Counted from the stretch's first letter, positions 9,141 through 20,161 are shown. The stretch: DNA of 64,000 nt from Sphingomonas gei (GCF_004792685.1 NZ_SRXT01000001.1:62001-126000); one strand, 5' to 3'. Program-made: numbers and translations. The notes: generated from the letters alone by a model not told the origin.

Positions 9141-9160
9141 TGGGGGGCTCGACTGGAGTC

Positions 9161-9283
9161 GATTCCATTCAAGTTGAAGCAGGTCAGTTCCCCTGCGAAC
9201 GCAGTAGCCCAGAGCGCACCGCTCGTGATCCTGGACCCCTGCTTTCGCAGGGGAACAAGAATCAGCCCAAATGAAACAGACCT
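9161..9283. repeat. Dispersed ~122-bp repeat, copy 1
   Basis: This block matches 50640-50760 along almost its whole length with scattered single-base differences. Both begin GATTCCA(T/C)TCAAGTTGAAG and end near GACCT. Internally it has a CCCCTGCTTTCGCAGGGG hairpin and a second, imperfect copy of that hairpin. Its right end coincides with the stop codon of the minus-strand flavoprotein gene. No ORF is evident, so it looks like a non-autonomous REP/MITE-like element. Confidence 0.75.
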
Positions 9284-10904
9284 AGCCTGCCATGATGCTC
9301 CGCGCGACGGCCTCCGCCGTCTTGATTCCGTCGATCGCCGCCGAAAGAATGCCGCCGGCATAGCCCGCGCCTTCGCCCGCCGGGAACAGCCGCGCGACGT
9401 TGAGGCTCTGAAAGTCCGCCCCGCGGGTGATCCGCACCGGCGAGGACGTGCGAGTCTCGACGCCGGTCATCACGGCATCGGGGTGGTCGTAATTGGCGAT
9501 CTGGCGGCCGAACACCGGCAGCGCCTCGCGAAACGCCTCGATCGCATAGTCGGGCAGGCATTGCGTCAGATCGGTCATCGTCACCCCAGGCTTGTACGAC
9601 GGGACGACTTCGCCGAGCTCGGTGGAAGCACGCCCGGCGAGCATGTCGCCGACCTTCTGTCCCGGAGCGTGGTAATTCGAGCCGCCCGCGACGAAGGCGA
9701 GGTCTTCCCAATGCCGCTGGAGTTCGATCCCGGCGAGCGGGCCGCCCGGATAGTCGCGCGCCGGGTCGATCGCCACGACCAGCCCCGAATTGGCATTGAA
9801 TTCGGCGCGCGAATATTGGCTCATCCCGTTGGTGACGACGCGGCCTTCCTCCGAAGTCGCCGCGACCACGCGTCCGCCCGGGCACATGCAGAAGCTGTAG
9901 ACGGTGCGGCCGTTCGCGCAGTGATGCGCGAGGCTGTACGCGGCGGGGCCGAGGTCGGGATGTCCCGCGCATTTGCCGAAGCGCGCGCGGTCGATCCAGC
10001 TCTGCGGATGCTCGATGCGCACGCCGATCGAGAACGGCTTGGCCTCGAGATGCACTCCGCGGCGGTGAAGCATCTCGAAAGTCGGCCGCGCGCTGTGGCC
10101 CACCGCCAAAACGACATGATCGGCCTCGAGAAAACTGCCGTCGTGGAGGTGCAGCCCGCGCAGACCTTGCTTGCCGTCGGGCAGGCGCTCGAGTTCCACA
10201 TCGTCGACGCGCGTCTCCCAGCGATATTCGCCGCCGAGTTCCTCGATCGTGCGGCGCATGCTCTCGACCATGGTGACGAGGCGGAAGGTGCCAATATGCG
10301 GGTGCGCCTCCCACAGGATGTCGTCGGGCGCGCCGGCGCGCACGAACTCTTCGAGCACTTTGCGGCCGAGGAAACGCGGATCCTTGACCCGGCAATAGAG
10401 CTTGCCGTCCGAGAATGTGCCCGCGCCGCCCTCGCCGAACTGGACGTTCGAGTCCGGGTTGAGCTCGCCGCGGCGCCACAGCCCCCAGGTGTCCTTGGTC
10501 CGCTGGCGCACCACCTTGCCGCGATCGAGGATGATCGGGCGGAACCCCATCTGGGCGAGGATCAGCCCGGCGAACAGTCCGCACGGTCCTGCGCCGATCA
10601 CCACGGGCCGCAGGCCGTTCCAATCGGCGGGCGCCTGAGTCGCGAACTTGTACGTCATGTCCGGCGTCGGCTTCAGGTCCTTGTCGCCGGAAAGCCGCGC
10701 CAGCACCGTCGCCTCGTCGGTCAGCTCGACATCCACCGTATAGACCAGTTGAATCGCATTGCGCCGCCGCGCGTCGTTGCCGCGGCGATAGATCGAGAAG
10801 CGCACAAGATCGGTCGGCTCGATGCCCAGCCGCCAGGCGATCGCCGCGGGCAGCGCCTCGGGTTCATGATCGAGCGGCAGATAGAGTCCGGAGAGTCGCA
10901 GCAT
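9282..10904 (-). CDS. FAD-dependent oxidoreductase, COG2509 type
   Basis: Predicted flavoprotein of 540 residues. An N-terminal domain of about 95 residues (with FSIYRRGNDARRR) precedes the FAD-binding Rossmann motif GAGPCG at residues 104-109. Further family landmarks are VQFGEGGAGTFSDGKL, AVGHSA, the CMCPGG segment and a C-terminal GEGAGYAGGI that closes the FAD site. This is the pattern of the uncharacterised COG2509 FAD-dependent dehydrogenases; substrate and pathway are unknown. The gene is monocistronic and diverges from the FkbH-like gene by 63 nt. Its 3' end abuts a dispersed repeat. Confidence 0.85.
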   Translation of the reverse strand: MLRLSGLYLPLDHEPEALPAAIAWRLGIEPTDLVRFSIYRRGNDARRRNAIQLVYTVDVELTDEATVLARLSGDKDLKPTPDMTYKFATQAPADWNGLRPVVIGAGPCGLFAGLILAQMGFRPIILDRGKVVRQRTKDTWGLWRRGELNPDSNVQFGEGGAGTFSDGKLYCRVKDPRFLGRKVLEEFVRAGAPDDILWEAHPHIGTFRLVTMVESMRRTIEELGGEYRWETRVDDVELERLPDGKQGLRGLHLHDGSFLEADHVVLAVGHSARPTFEMLHRRGVHLEAKPFSIGVRIEHPQSWIDRARFGKCAGHPDLGPAAYSLAHHCANGRTVYSFCMCPGGRVVAATSEEGRVVTNGMSQYSRAEFNANSGLVVAIDPARDYPGGPLAGIELQRHWEDLAFVAGGSNYHAPGQKVGDMLAGRASTELGEVVPSYKPGVTMTDLTQCLPDYAIEAFREALPVFGRQIANYDHPDAVMTGVETRTSSPVRITRGADFQSLNVARLFPAGEGAGYAGGILSAAIDGIKTAEAVARSIMAG

Positions 10905-10967
10905 GGCAAGCCCCTAACCGCTTGCGCCCGATGCCGCCAGCAGGCGCGGCCGTCCTACAATGAGAGG

Positions 10968-12512
10968 ATGTGGACCGCACCGATCAAGCTCATCATCTGG
11001 GATCTCGACGACACGCTGTGGCGCGGCACGCTCGCCGACGGCGATCCTATAGCGCTCCTCGCGCATCGCGCCGAGCTGGTCCGCGGGTTCAACGCGCGCG
11101 GCGTGGTTTCGTCGATCTGTTCGAAGAACGATCTGGCGACGGCGAAAGCGGCGCTCATCGGGCACGGGCTATGGGACGAATTCGTCTTCCCGCACATCGA
11201 CTTCACGCCAAAGCCCGCGGCGATCCAGGCGATCATCGAGGACATGCAGCTCCGCCCCGCGAACGTGCTGTTCGTCGACGACAATGCGCTGAACCTCGCC
11301 GAGGTGCGCCATTGCCTGCCCGAGATCCAGACGCTCGACATCACCCGCGCCGATGCCGATGACCAGCTCGCCGGGCTGCTCGCGCTGCAGACCGGTGCCC
11401 GCAGCCGCCTCGACGATTATCGCCTGCTCGAGCGCAAGAAGCGCGACCGCGTGGCGGCAGGGACGGTGTCGAACGAGGATTTCCTGCGCGGTTGCGGGAT
11501 CCGCGCCTGCGCGCCCTATCTGATGGACAATCTCGACTTCGCCCCGCGCATCGTGGAGCTGATCAATCGTTCGAACCAGCTCAACTATAGCGGCTCGCGG
11601 GTCGAGCAGGCGGATCTCCTAAGCGACGTGATGGACGTTGTCGGCTTCGACAGCTGGTCGATCTTCGCCTGGGACGATTACGGGCGCTACGGGCTGGTCG
11701 GCTTCGTCATGGTAGACCGCGCGGCCGAGCGGCTGAAGCATTTCACTTTCTCGTGCCGCGTCATGCACATGGGCGTCGAGGAATATGCGCTCGGCAAGGT
11801 GCGCGAGCATTGGCCGGCGATCGATACCAGCGCCTGGGACAGCCGCTTCGGCCGCACCGTGCCCGACTGGATCGAGGATTGCAGCTTTCACGACCCCGAG
11901 GTGCGCGGCCAGCTCTTCGCCGAACAGCTGCCGACGGTGGCGGCCGAACCTGCGATCCGGATCATGTTCGATTGCCAATCGGGCGGGATCGCGCATTTCA
12001 GCCGCTTCCGCCCGGCGATCGAATTCGATAATCACCCGCGCGTGTTCGCGCTGCGGATGATGACCGACGGCAGCCACGCGGACCAGCATTTCCCGCCTTT
12101 GCTGGTCTATGGCGCGACGGTCGACTATCTCGACGGGCGCTGGGGCGACCAATGGCATCTGCTCGACATCGGGCTCTATGAGACGTGCGTGATCCGCACC
12201 TGCATCTTCCTGATCGAGCGCGGTCTGCGGATGCTCGTGGTGCTGCCGCCCGAGGATGCGCCCGAGGACAAATATCGCCTCGGCCACAATCACAGCCCCG
12301 AGCGCACGCGGCATTTCAACGCGGTGTGGCGCAAGGCGGCGCGGGAGAACCCGGAAAACGTCTGGGTGCTCGATCTCGCGCATCTAATCGAACGCGACGA
12401 CGAGATTGCCGACGTGACGCATTATCACGCCGGGCTGCTCAGCAAGATCGCCGGGCAAATGGATTGCTGGGTCGAGCAAGTCGCGCTCGGCGGCGCGGCC
12501 GAGGCTGCCTGA
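10968..12512 (+). CDS. HAD-IIIC (FkbH-like) family protein with SGNH-like C-terminal half
   Basis: A 514-residue two-part protein. Residues 1-130 form a HAD-IIIC domain: DLDDTLWRG with D12 and D14, then SICSKND, KPAAIQ and FVDDN. This is the class of FkbH-like proteins, which load glyceryl units in polyketide pathways or dephosphorylate glycan precursors. The middle ([13 protein letters not shown]) also matches FkbH relatives. Residues about 325-514, ending in [15 protein letters not shown], look like an SGNH-hydrolase-type domain, but the nucleophile Ser motif is not obvious. No polyketide or glycan genes are nearby. The ATG at 10968 begins right before the HAD strand; the very long upstream frame is a shadow of the minus-strand flavoprotein. 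The Shine-Dalgarno is weak. Confidence 0.75.
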   Translation: MWTAPIKLIIWDLDDTLWRGTLADGDPIALLAHRAELVRGFNARGVVSSICSKNDLATAKAALIGHGLWDEFVFPHIDFTPKPAAIQAIIEDMQLRPANVLFVDDNALNLAEVRHCLPEIQTLDITRADADDQLAGLLALQTGARSRLDDYRLLERKKRDRVAAGTVSNEDFLRGCGIRACAPYLMDNLDFAPRIVELINRSNQLNYSGSRVEQADLLSDVMDVVGFDSWSIFAWDDYGRYGLVGFVMVDRAAERLKHFTFSCRVMHMGVEEYALGKVREHWPAIDTSAWDSRFGRTVPDWIEDCSFHDPEVRGQLFAEQLPTVAAEPAIRIMFDCQSGGIAHFSRFRPAIEFDNHPRVFALRMMTDGSHADQHFPPLLVYGATVDYLDGRWGDQWHLLDIGLYETCVIRTCIFLIERGLRMLVVLPPEDAPEDKYRLGHNHSPERTRHFNAVWRKAARENPENVWVLDLAHLIERDDEIADVTHYHAGLLSKIAGQMDCWVEQVALGGAAEAA

Positions 12513-12711
12513 CCGGCGGTCGGGACGTGCGCGTCGGCGCCATTTCCTCTGGTTTCGCGGCGCTTCCGGGCTATCGAGGCAAACCCCCACAACCCGCGCC
12601 AAATCCGTGCACGCGTTCACTTTTCCTACAGCAATGCTGTTGCTATGCAGGTGCCGGCCGGGGGGCCGTTCGGCGGCGTCGATCGTGCGGGATTCTTGCC
12701 AGGAGTGCCAG

Positions 12712-15700
12712 GTGACTGTCGAAATTACTCGCGACACCCTCGATCGCCGTCAACTCGTCGCCGCGCTCCGCAGCTTCCGCCGCGGCGACTTCAGCGTCCG
12801 CCTCCCCGATGACCTCCCGGGCACCGATGGCGAGATAGCGTCGCTGTTCAACGAAGTCGTCGCGATGGAAGAGGCGATGACCGCCGAATATGAGCGGCTG
12901 TCGCGCGTCGTCGGCAAGGAAGGCAAGATCACCCAGCGCGGCCATGTCCGCGGCGCCACCGGCGGCTGGGAAGCCAAGTTGCGCTCGGTCAACGAACTGA
13001 TCGAGGACATGGTCCAGCCGACCGCCGAAGTCGCGCGAGTCATCGGCGCGGTGGCCAAGGGCGACCTGTCGCAGTCGATGACCGTCGAGATCGATGGCCG
13101 TCCGCTGCGGGGCGAATTCCTGCGGATCGGCAAGGTGGTGAACACCATGGTCGAGCAGCTCGCCTCGTTCGCCTCGGAAGTGACCCGAGTGGCGCGCGAA
13201 GTGGGCACCGAGGGCAAGCTCGGCGGCCAGGCGCGCGTGCGCGGCGTCGCCGGTACGTGGAAGGATCTGACCGACAACGTCAACGCGATGGCGACCAACC
13301 TCACGGGACAGGTGCGCAACATCGCCGAAGTGACCACCGCAGTGGCGTCGGGCGATTTGTCCAAGAAGATCACCGTCGAAGTGAAGGGCGAGATCCTCGA
13401 GCTCAAGAACACGATCAACACGATGGTGGATCAGCTCAATTCGTTCGCATCGGAAGTGACGCGCGTGGCGCGCGAAGTCGGCACCGAGGGGAAACTCGGC
13501 GGGCAGGCGCGCGTCGAGGGTGTCGCCGGCACGTGGAAGGATCTCACCGACAATGTGAACCTGATGGCCGACAATCTCACCGGTCAGGTGCGCAACATCG
13601 CCGAGGTTACCACTGCGGTGGCGTCGGGCGATTTGTCGAAGAAGATCACCGTCGACGTGAAGGGCGAGATTCTCGAGCTCAAGAACACGATCAACGTGAT
13701 GGTCGATCAGCTCAACGGCTTCGCGTCGGAAGTGACGCGCGTGGCGCGCGAAGTGGGTACCGAGGGCAAGCTCGGCGGGCAGGCGCAGGTGCCGGGGGTG
13801 GCGGGCACTTGGAAGGATCTGACCGACAACGTCAACCTCATGGCCGACAATCTGACCGGCCAGGTGCGCAACATCGCCGAAGTGACCACTGCCGTGGCGT
13901 CGGGCGATCTGTCGAAGAAGATCACCGTCGACGTGAAGGGCGAGATCCTCGAGCTCAAGAACACGATCAACGTCATGGTCGATCAGCTCAACGGCTTCGC
14001 CTCGGAGGTGACGCGCGTGGCGCGCGAAGTGGGCACCGAGGGCAAGCTCGGCGGGCAGGCGCAGGTTCCCGGCGTCGGCGGCACGTGGAAAGATCTCACC
14101 GACAACGTCAATCTGATGGCGGCGAACCTCACCGGCCAGGTCCGCAACATCGCCGACGTGACCACCGCCGTGGCCAAGGGCGACCTTTCCAAGAAGATCA
14201 CCGTCGAAGTGCGCGGCGAAATCCTCGAGCTGAAGAACACGATCAACGTGATGGTCGACCAGCTCAACGGCTTCGCCTCGGAGGTGACGCGCGTGGCGCG
14301 CGAAGTGGGCTCGGAGGGCAAGCTCGGCGGGCAGGCGCAGGTCGAAGGCGTCGCCGGCACGTGGAAGGATCTGACTGACAACGTCAATCTGATGGCGGGC
14401 AATCTCACCGGCCAGGTCCGCAACATCGCCGAGGTGACCACCGCGGTGGCGCGCGGCGACTTGTCCAAGAAGATCACCGTCGACGTGAAGGGCGAGATCC
14501 TCGAGCTCAAGAATACGATCAACACGATGGTCGATCAGCTCAACTCGTTCGCCTCGGAAGTGACTCGCGTGGCGCGCGAAGTCGGTTCGGAAGGCAAGCT
14601 CGGCGGGCAGGCGAAGGTCGAGGGCGTCGGCGGGACGTGGAAGGATCTGACCGACAACGTCAACGATCTCGCCGCGAACCTTACCGGCCAGGTGCGCAAC
14701 ATCGCCGACGTGACCACCGCCGTGGCGCTGGGCGACTTGTCGAAGAAGATCACGGTCGACGTGAAGGGCGAGATTCTCGAGCTCAAGAACACGATCAACA
14801 CGATGGTGGATCAGCTCAACGGCTTCGCCTCCGAAGTGACGCGCGTGGCGCGCGAGGTCGGCACCGAAGGCAAATTAGGCGGGCAGGCGCAGGTGCGCGG
14901 CGTCGCCGGCACCTGGGCCGATCTCACCGACAACGTCAATCTGATGGCCGCGAACCTGACCGGCCAGGTTCGCAACATCGCCGACGTGACCACCGCGGTG
15001 GCGCGCGGCGATTTGTCGAAGAAGATCACCGTCGACGTGAAGGGCGAGATTCTTGAATTGAAGGACACCATCAACACGATGGTGGATCAGCTCAACGGCT
15101 TTGCATCGGAAGTGACGCGCGTGGCGCGCGAAGTGGGCACCGAGGGCAAGCTCGGCGGCCAGGCGCAGGTGCCCGGCGTCGGCGGCACGTGGAAGGATCT
15201 GACCGACAACGTCAATCTGATGGCGACCAACCTGACCAATCAGGTGCGTGGCATCGCCGACGTCGTCACCGCGGTGGCGCAGGGCAACCTCAAGCGCAAG
15301 CTGACGGTGGACGCCAAGGGCGAGATCGCCGCGCTGGCCGAGACGATCAACTTCATGATCGAGACGCTCGCGACCTTCGCCGACCAGGTGACCAACATGG
15401 CCCGCGAGGTCGGCATCGAAGGCAAGCTCGGCGGCCAGGCACGCGTACCGGGCGCCGCCGGCCTGTGGCGCGATCTCACCGATAACGTCAATCAGCTCGC
15501 GGCAAATCTCACCAACCAGGTTCGCTCGATCGCCGATGTGGCGACCGCGGTGACCAAGGGCGATCTTACCCGCTCGATCGCAGTGGAAGCCTCGGGCGAG
15601 ATGGCCGCGCTGAAGGACAACATCAACGAGATGATCCGCAACCTCAAGGACCAGACCTTGAAGAATGCGGAGCAGGACTGGCTCAAGACCAACCTCGCGC

Positions 15701-18096
15701 GGTTCAGCCGCATGCTGCAGGGCGAGCGCGATCTCACCACCGTCTCGAACCTGATCATGTCCGAGCTCGCGCCGCTGGTGAACGCGCAATATGGCGTGTT
15801 CTACGTCACCACCCGCGAGGGCGACGATACCGTGCTCGAATTGGCGGCGAGCTATGGCGCCGAGAGCAAGGACGCGCTCAAGGCCAAGTTCGCGCTACGC
15901 GAAGGGCTGGTCGGCCAGGCCGCGGCGGACAAGCGCGCGATCGTGCTCGAGCATGTGCCGAGCGATTTCCTGCGCATCGGCTCGGGTCTCGGCCATGCCG
16001 CGCCGGCCAATGTCGCGATCCTGCCCGCCTTGTTCGAGGACGACGTCAAGGCAGTGATCGAGCTCGCCTCGTTCGGCGAGTTCAACGAGACGCACCAGAG
16101 CTTCCTCGACCAGCTGATGGAGTCGGTCGGCATCGTGCTCAACACCATCGCCGCGACGATGCGCACCGAGGGGCTGCTCAAGCAGTCGCAGCTGCTGACC
16201 CAGGAGCTGCAGGCGCGCCAGACCGAGCTGACCACCAAGCAGGAAGAGCTGCACAACACCAACGAGGAGCTGCAGGAAAAGGCGCAGCTGCTCGAGAATG
16301 AGAAGAAGCAGGTCGAAGCCAAGAATCTCGAGATCGAGATGGCGCGCCGCGCGCTCGAGGAGAAGGCCGAGCAGCTCGCGCTGACCTCCAAGTACAAGTC
16401 CGAATTCCTCGCCAATATGAGCCACGAGCTGCGCACGCCGCTAAACTCGCTGCTGATCCTGTCGAAGCTCTTGTCGGACAATCCGCAGGGCAACCTCAAC
16501 GACAAGCAGGTCGAGTTCGCGCGGACGATCAACGGCGCCGGGTCGGATCTGCTCAACCTGATCAACGACATTCTCGATCTGTCGAAGATCGAGTCGGGCA
16601 CGGTCTCGATCGAGATCGGCGAAATGCCGATGGCGGGGCTCAAGCAGCACATGGAGCGCACCTTCCGCCAGCTCGCGGCGGACAAGAGCCTCGACTTCAT
16701 CGTCGAGTTCGATCCCGGCCTGCCGGCGGCGATCCGCACCGACGAGAAAAGGCTCCAGCAGGTCGTGCTCAACCTGCTGTCGAACGCGTTCAAATTCACT
16801 GCCAAGGGCAGCGTCACGCTCGCGTTGCGCGCCGCGACCAAGGGGTGGAGCACCAACCATCCGGTGCTGCGCGGCGTCGACACTGCGATCGAGATCGCCG
16901 TCACCGATACCGGCATCGGCATCCCGCAGGACAAGCAGAAGCTGATCTTCGAGGCGTTCCAGCAGGCCGACGGCACCACCAGCCGCAAATATGGCGGCAC
17001 CGGGCTCGGCCTGTCGATCAGCCGCGAGATCGCGCGTCTGCTCGGCGGCGAACTGCAGGTGCGCTCGAAGCCGGGCGAGGGTTCGACCTTCACCCTGTTC
17101 GTGCCGCTGCAGGCGATCGCGCCCGCCCAGCTGGTCCAGACCGGCACGCCCGCGCGCTACGACAATAGCGGTGCGACGGTGCCGACTGCCTTGCCAGGTC
17201 CGTTCGATCTCAGCGACGATCGCGACAATCTGGCCGGCGAGCCGTTCGTGCTGATCGTCGAGGACGACCCCACCTTTGCCTCGATCCTGCTCGACATCGC
17301 GCGCGGCGCCGGGCTCAAGGGCGTGGTCTCCGGCGCCGGCGCGGGGACGCTGGCGATGGTGCGCAAGCTCCAGCCGCACGCGATCACGCTCGATCTCGGC
17401 CTGTCCGACATCGACGGTTTCGTGCTGCTCGACTTGCTCAAGCACGATCCGCAGACGCGGCACGTGCCGATCCACGTCATCTCGGGCGCCGACAAGGTCG
17501 GCAAGGCGATCGATCTCGGCGCGTTCGGGGTCACCGAAAAGCCGGCCGATCGCAATGCGCTGGTGGCGGTGTTCGAAGATCTCGCCAAGCGGGTTTCGGA
17601 GTCGCCCCAGGTCGTGGCGCTGGTTCCGGAACAGACCGATCAGGTCGTCCAGGCGGCGCGCGCGGTGCCCGAGCTTTCGGACACCAGGATCCTCATCGTC
17701 GACGACGACATCCGCAACATCTACTCGCTGACCAGCGTGCTCGAGAGCTATGGCGTCGAAGTGCTCCATGCCGAAGGCGGCAGGGACGGCATCGTCATCC
17801 TCGAGCAGACCCCGGGGATCGACATCGCATTGATCGACATCATGATGCCCGAAATGGACGGCTATGAGACGATGCAGCAGATCCGCAAGCGCCCCGAGCT
17901 CGCCGATCTGCCGCTGATCGCAGTGACCGCCAAGGCGATGAAGGGCGACCGGCAGAAATGCCTCGACGCCGGCGCTTCCGACTATATCGCCAAGCCCGTC
18001 GACATCGACTTGCTGCTGGCGTTGCTGCGGGTGTGGATCGGCCGGTCGCGCGACGCGGCGGCGGACGGCGGCCTGATCCTGGCAGAGCGGACCTGA
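12712..18096 (+). CDS. Poly-HAMP hybrid histidine kinase (Nik1-like) with two receiver domains
   Basis: Very large soluble hybrid kinase of 1794 residues. Residues 1-990 form an array of about 11 HAMP units, most of them 92 residues long and pairing a canonical HAMP (GDLSKKITV...[11 protein letters not shown]) with a divergent one ([14 protein letters not shown]...WKDLTDNVN). Then follow a GAF domain (about 996-1150), a coiled coil (1160-1228), HisKA with H1238 in NMSHELRTP, HATPase ([15 protein letters not shown]), and two receiver domains with phospho-acceptors D1561 and D1709. There is no transmembrane segment or HPt. The GTG start at 12712 has AGGAG 6 nt upstream. The array resembles fungal group III kinases (Nik1/Os-1), which sense osmotic or internal stress. 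The next gene, another hybrid kinase, begins 7 nt downstream. Confidence 0.93.
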   Translation: MTVEITRDTLDRRQLVAALRSFRRGDFSVRLPDDLPGTDGEIASLFNEVVAMEEAMTAEYERLSRVVGKEGKITQRGHVRGATGGWEAKLRSVNELIEDMVQPTAEVARVIGAVAKGDLSQSMTVEIDGRPLRGEFLRIGKVVNTMVEQLASFASEVTRVAREVGTEGKLGGQARVRGVAGTWKDLTDNVNAMATNLTGQVRNIAEVTTAVASGDLSKKITVEVKGEILELKNTINTMVDQLNSFASEVTRVAREVGTEGKLGGQARVEGVAGTWKDLTDNVNLMADNLTGQVRNIAEVTTAVASGDLSKKITVDVKGEILELKNTINVMVDQLNGFASEVTRVAREVGTEGKLGGQAQVPGVAGTWKDLTDNVNLMADNLTGQVRNIAEVTTAVASGDLSKKITVDVKGEILELKNTINVMVDQLNGFASEVTRVAREVGTEGKLGGQAQVPGVGGTWKDLTDNVNLMAANLTGQVRNIADVTTAVAKGDLSKKITVEVRGEILELKNTINVMVDQLNGFASEVTRVAREVGSEGKLGGQAQVEGVAGTWKDLTDNVNLMAGNLTGQVRNIAEVTTAVARGDLSKKITVDVKGEILELKNTINTMVDQLNSFASEVTRVAREVGSEGKLGGQAKVEGVGGTWKDLTDNVNDLAANLTGQVRNIADVTTAVALGDLSKKITVDVKGEILELKNTINTMVDQLNGFASEVTRVAREVGTEGKLGGQAQVRGVAGTWADLTDNVNLMAANLTGQVRNIADVTTAVARGDLSKKITVDVKGEILELKDTINTMVDQLNGFASEVTRVAREVGTEGKLGGQAQVPGVGGTWKDLTDNVNLMATNLTNQVRGIADVVTAVAQGNLKRKLTVDAKGEIAALAETINFMIETLATFADQVTNMAREVGIEGKLGGQARVPGAAGLWRDLTDNVNQLAANLTNQVRSIADVATAVTKGDLTRSIAVEASGEMAALKDNINEMIRNLKDQTLKNAEQDWLKTNLARFSRMLQGERDLTTVSNLIMSELAPLVNAQYGVFYVTTREGDDTVLELAASYGAESKDALKAKFALREGLVGQAAADKRAIVLEHVPSDFLRIGSGLGHAAPANVAILPALFEDDVKAVIELASFGEFNETHQSFLDQLMESVGIVLNTIAATMRTEGLLKQSQLLTQELQARQTELTTKQEELHNTNEELQEKAQLLENEKKQVEAKNLEIEMARRALEEKAEQLALTSKYKSEFLANMSHELRTPLNSLLILSKLLSDNPQGNLNDKQVEFARTINGAGSDLLNLINDILDLSKIESGTVSIEIGEMPMAGLKQHMERTFRQLAADKSLDFIVEFDPGLPAAIRTDEKRLQQVVLNLLSNAFKFTAKGSVTLALRAATKGWSTNHPVLRGVDTAIEIAVTDTGIGIPQDKQKLIFEAFQQADGTTSRKYGGTGLGLSISREIARLLGGELQVRSKPGEGSTFTLFVPLQAIAPAQLVQTGTPARYDNSGATVPTALPGPFDLSDDRDNLAGEPFVLIVEDDPTFASILLDIARGAGLKGVVSGAGAGTLAMVRKLQPHAITLDLGLSDIDGFVLLDLLKHDPQTRHVPIHVISGADKVGKAIDLGAFGVTEKPADRNALVAVFEDLAKRVSESPQVVALVPEQTDQVVQAARAVPELSDTRILIVDDDIRNIYSLTSVLESYGVEVLHAEGGRDGIVILEQTPGIDIALIDIMMPEMDGYETMQQIRKRPELADLPLIAVTAKAMKGDRQKCLDAGASDYIAKPVDIDLLLALLRVWIGRSRDAAADGGLILAERT
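13342..15273 (+). repeat. Seven tandem 276-bp repeats inside the poly-HAMP gene
   Basis: Seven in-frame units start near 13342, 13618, 13894, 14170, 14446, 14722 and 14998. Each begins GTGGC and encodes a near-identical 92-residue HAMP pair. Nucleotide identity is high, including at many synonymous sites. One more diverged unit lies before (291 bp, starting near 13051) and two after (near 15274 and 15550). Confidence 0.9.
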
Positions 18097-18103
18097 GGTG
18101 CGA

Positions 18104-20161
18104 ATGAGCGCGAAGATTCCGCCGCCCCGCACCGCGACGATCGCCGAGGCAACGCTGGTGACCGAACCCGAAGCCGCCGAAGATCGCGCCAAGGTGCTCG
18201 TCGTCGACGATGACGAGCGCAATTTGCTGGCGATCAAGCATGTGCTCGAAGACGTCGCCGACGTCGTTGTCGCCAATTCGGGCGAGGAGGCGCTGCGCCA
18301 GCTCCTCAAGACCGAATTCGCAGTGATCCTGCTCGACGTCTACATGCCGGGCATCGACGGTTACGAGACCGCGCAGATCATCCGCTCGCGCGAGCAGACC
18401 AAGCGCGTGCCGATCGTCTTCCTCTCGGCGGTCAACAAGGAGAGCCAGCATCTGCTGCGCGGCTATTCGATGGGCGCGGTCGATTATGTGTTCAAGCCGG
18501 TAGAGCCGGTGGTGATCCGCTCGAAGGTCGCGGTGTTCGTCGATCTGTACCTGATGCGGCGCGAAATCCAGCGCAAGGCGCGGCAGGAGCAGGCTTTGCT
18601 CGACGCCAATCTGCGCGCCAATGCCGAGCGTCTCCGCGTCGAGCAGGAACTCCGCCTCGCCGAGCAGCGCCAGGCGGCGATCATCGAATCGCTGCCGATC
18701 ATCCTCTATCTCGAGGAAGTCGACGCCGATCCGCGGATTCCCAAGTTCGTCAGCGGCAATTTCCCCGCGCTCACCGGCTATGCCTTCGAGGACATCCAGG
18801 CCGCGCCGGGCCTGTGGGTCGAACGGCTGCATCCCGAGGACCGCGAACGCGCCGTCGAGGCGCTGGGCGCGCGCCGCTCGGGCCAGTCGCTGTCGGTCGA
18901 GTATCGCTGGCAGTGCGCCGATGGCCACTACAAGCACTTCCTCGACCAGGCAGTGCTGCTGCGCGATTCGTTCGGCAATCCGGTCGAGTTTGCCGGGACC
19001 TTGCTCGACGTGACCGATCGCAAGGAGCTCGAGAGTCAGCTCACCCAGGCACGCAAGATGGATGCGATCGGCCAGCTCACCGGCGGCATCGCGCACGACT
19101 TCAACAACCTGCTCGCCGCGGTGCTCGGCGGGCTGGGCATGATCGAGCGCCGCGTTCCGCTGACCGACGACCAGGCGAAGATCGTCGGCATGACTCGCCA
19201 TGCGGCCGAGCAGGGGGCCGAGCTGGTCAAGCATCTGCTGGCCTTCGCGCGTCGCCAGAAGCTCGAGCCGGCCTCGATCCAGATCACGCGCCTGGCGCAA
19301 TCGGTGACGAGCCTGCTCGCACACACTTTGGGCGGGATGGTCGAGCTCAAATGGGATCTCTCCGATCGACTGTCGCCGGTCTATGCCGATTCCGCGCAGC
19401 TCGAGCTCGCGGTGATGAACCTGATCATCAACGCACGCGATGCGATGCCCGAGGGCGGCGTGGTCACCGTCGTCGCGGAGGATCGCGAGATCGTCGAGCA
19501 AGTCGGCCGCACTGGCCTGCAGCCCGGCCACTATGTCGTGATCGGTGTCGGCGACACCGGCTGCGGAATCGCGCCCGAATTGATCCAGCAAGTGCTCGAA
19601 CCCTTCTTCACCACCAAGCCGGTGGGCAAGGGCACCGGGCTCGGGCTCAGCATGGTCTACGGGTTTGCCCAGCAATCGGGCGGCGAAGTCCGCGTCGACA
19701 GCGAGCTCGGCAAGGGTACCAGCGTCGAAATCTGGCTGCCGCGTGCGCCGGAAACCACGACGGATATGGTTCTCGCAGTCCCGGACGAGTCCATGGATGC
19801 GACCGCGGCGCTGAATATCCTGCTGGTCGACGATCATGACGGCGTCCGCGCGACCACCGCGGCGCTGCTCGAGGATCTGGGGCACCATGTGATCCACGTC
19901 ACCGAAGGGGTGCAGGCGCTCGAGCTGTTCCGGCAGGATCCGTCGGCGTTCGACTTGCTGATCACCGATTATGCGATGCCGCGCATGTCGGGCGCCGAAC
20001 TGGTGCGGCAGGTCCGCGGCGATCACCCCGATTTTCCGGCGCTGATCATCACGGGCTACGCGCAGACCGATCTCAACGCCGCTGAAAGCCCCGACGTCCG
20101 CTTTCTCGCCAAGCCGTTCACGCCCGATCAGCTCAAGACTGCGCTGCGCGAACGCCGCTGA
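18104..20161 (+). CDS. Hybrid sensor kinase REC-PAS-HisKA-HATPase-REC
   Basis: A 685-residue soluble kinase. The N-terminal receiver (about residues 28-145) carries D78 in LLDVYMPG. A helical linker follows (150-190), then a PAS domain (about 190-310, FVSGNFPALTGYAFEDIQ), HisKA with H331 in GGIAHDFNN, an HATPase domain (GDTGCGIAPE, GTGLGLSMVYGFAQ), and a C-terminal receiver with D622 in LLITDYAMP. The ATG at 18104 fits GAGG at 18095-18098 better than the GTG at 18098. Only 7 nt separate it from the poly-HAMP kinase, so the two are cotranscribed; the N-terminal receiver is the obvious phosphoryl target of that kinase (inference). No output DNA-binding domain is present. Confidence 0.92.
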   Translation: MSAKIPPPRTATIAEATLVTEPEAAEDRAKVLVVDDDERNLLAIKHVLEDVADVVVANSGEEALRQLLKTEFAVILLDVYMPGIDGYETAQIIRSREQTKRVPIVFLSAVNKESQHLLRGYSMGAVDYVFKPVEPVVIRSKVAVFVDLYLMRREIQRKARQEQALLDANLRANAERLRVEQELRLAEQRQAAIIESLPIILYLEEVDADPRIPKFVSGNFPALTGYAFEDIQAAPGLWVERLHPEDRERAVEALGARRSGQSLSVEYRWQCADGHYKHFLDQAVLLRDSFGNPVEFAGTLLDVTDRKELESQLTQARKMDAIGQLTGGIAHDFNNLLAAVLGGLGMIERRVPLTDDQAKIVGMTRHAAEQGAELVKHLLAFARRQKLEPASIQITRLAQSVTSLLAHTLGGMVELKWDLSDRLSPVYADSAQLELAVMNLIINARDAMPEGGVVTVVAEDREIVEQVGRTGLQPGHYVVIGVGDTGCGIAPELIQQVLEPFFTTKPVGKGTGLGLSMVYGFAQQSGGEVRVDSELGKGTSVEIWLPRAPETTTDMVLAVPDESMDATAALNILLVDDHDGVRATTAALLEDLGHHVIHVTEGVQALELFRQDPSAFDLLITDYAMPRMSGAELVRQVRGDHPDFPALIITGYAQTDLNAAESPDVRFLAKPFTPDQLKTALRERR

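Noticed and set aside
9174..10967. N-terminal extension of the FkbH-like frame by about 600 codons
   Set aside because: It runs antisense through the flavoprotein gene and a repeat; the HAD domain starts exactly at the ATG at 10968.
12607..12711. ATG start at 12607 for the poly-HAMP kinase
   Set aside because: The extra 35 residues include three Cys and do not continue the HAMP pattern; the GTG at 12712 has a proper AGGAG.
13257..14378. Plus-strand frame with a periodic Arg/Gly/Asp-rich repeat protein
   Set aside because: Out-of-frame reading of the tandem HAMP repeats; the periodicity comes from the real gene.
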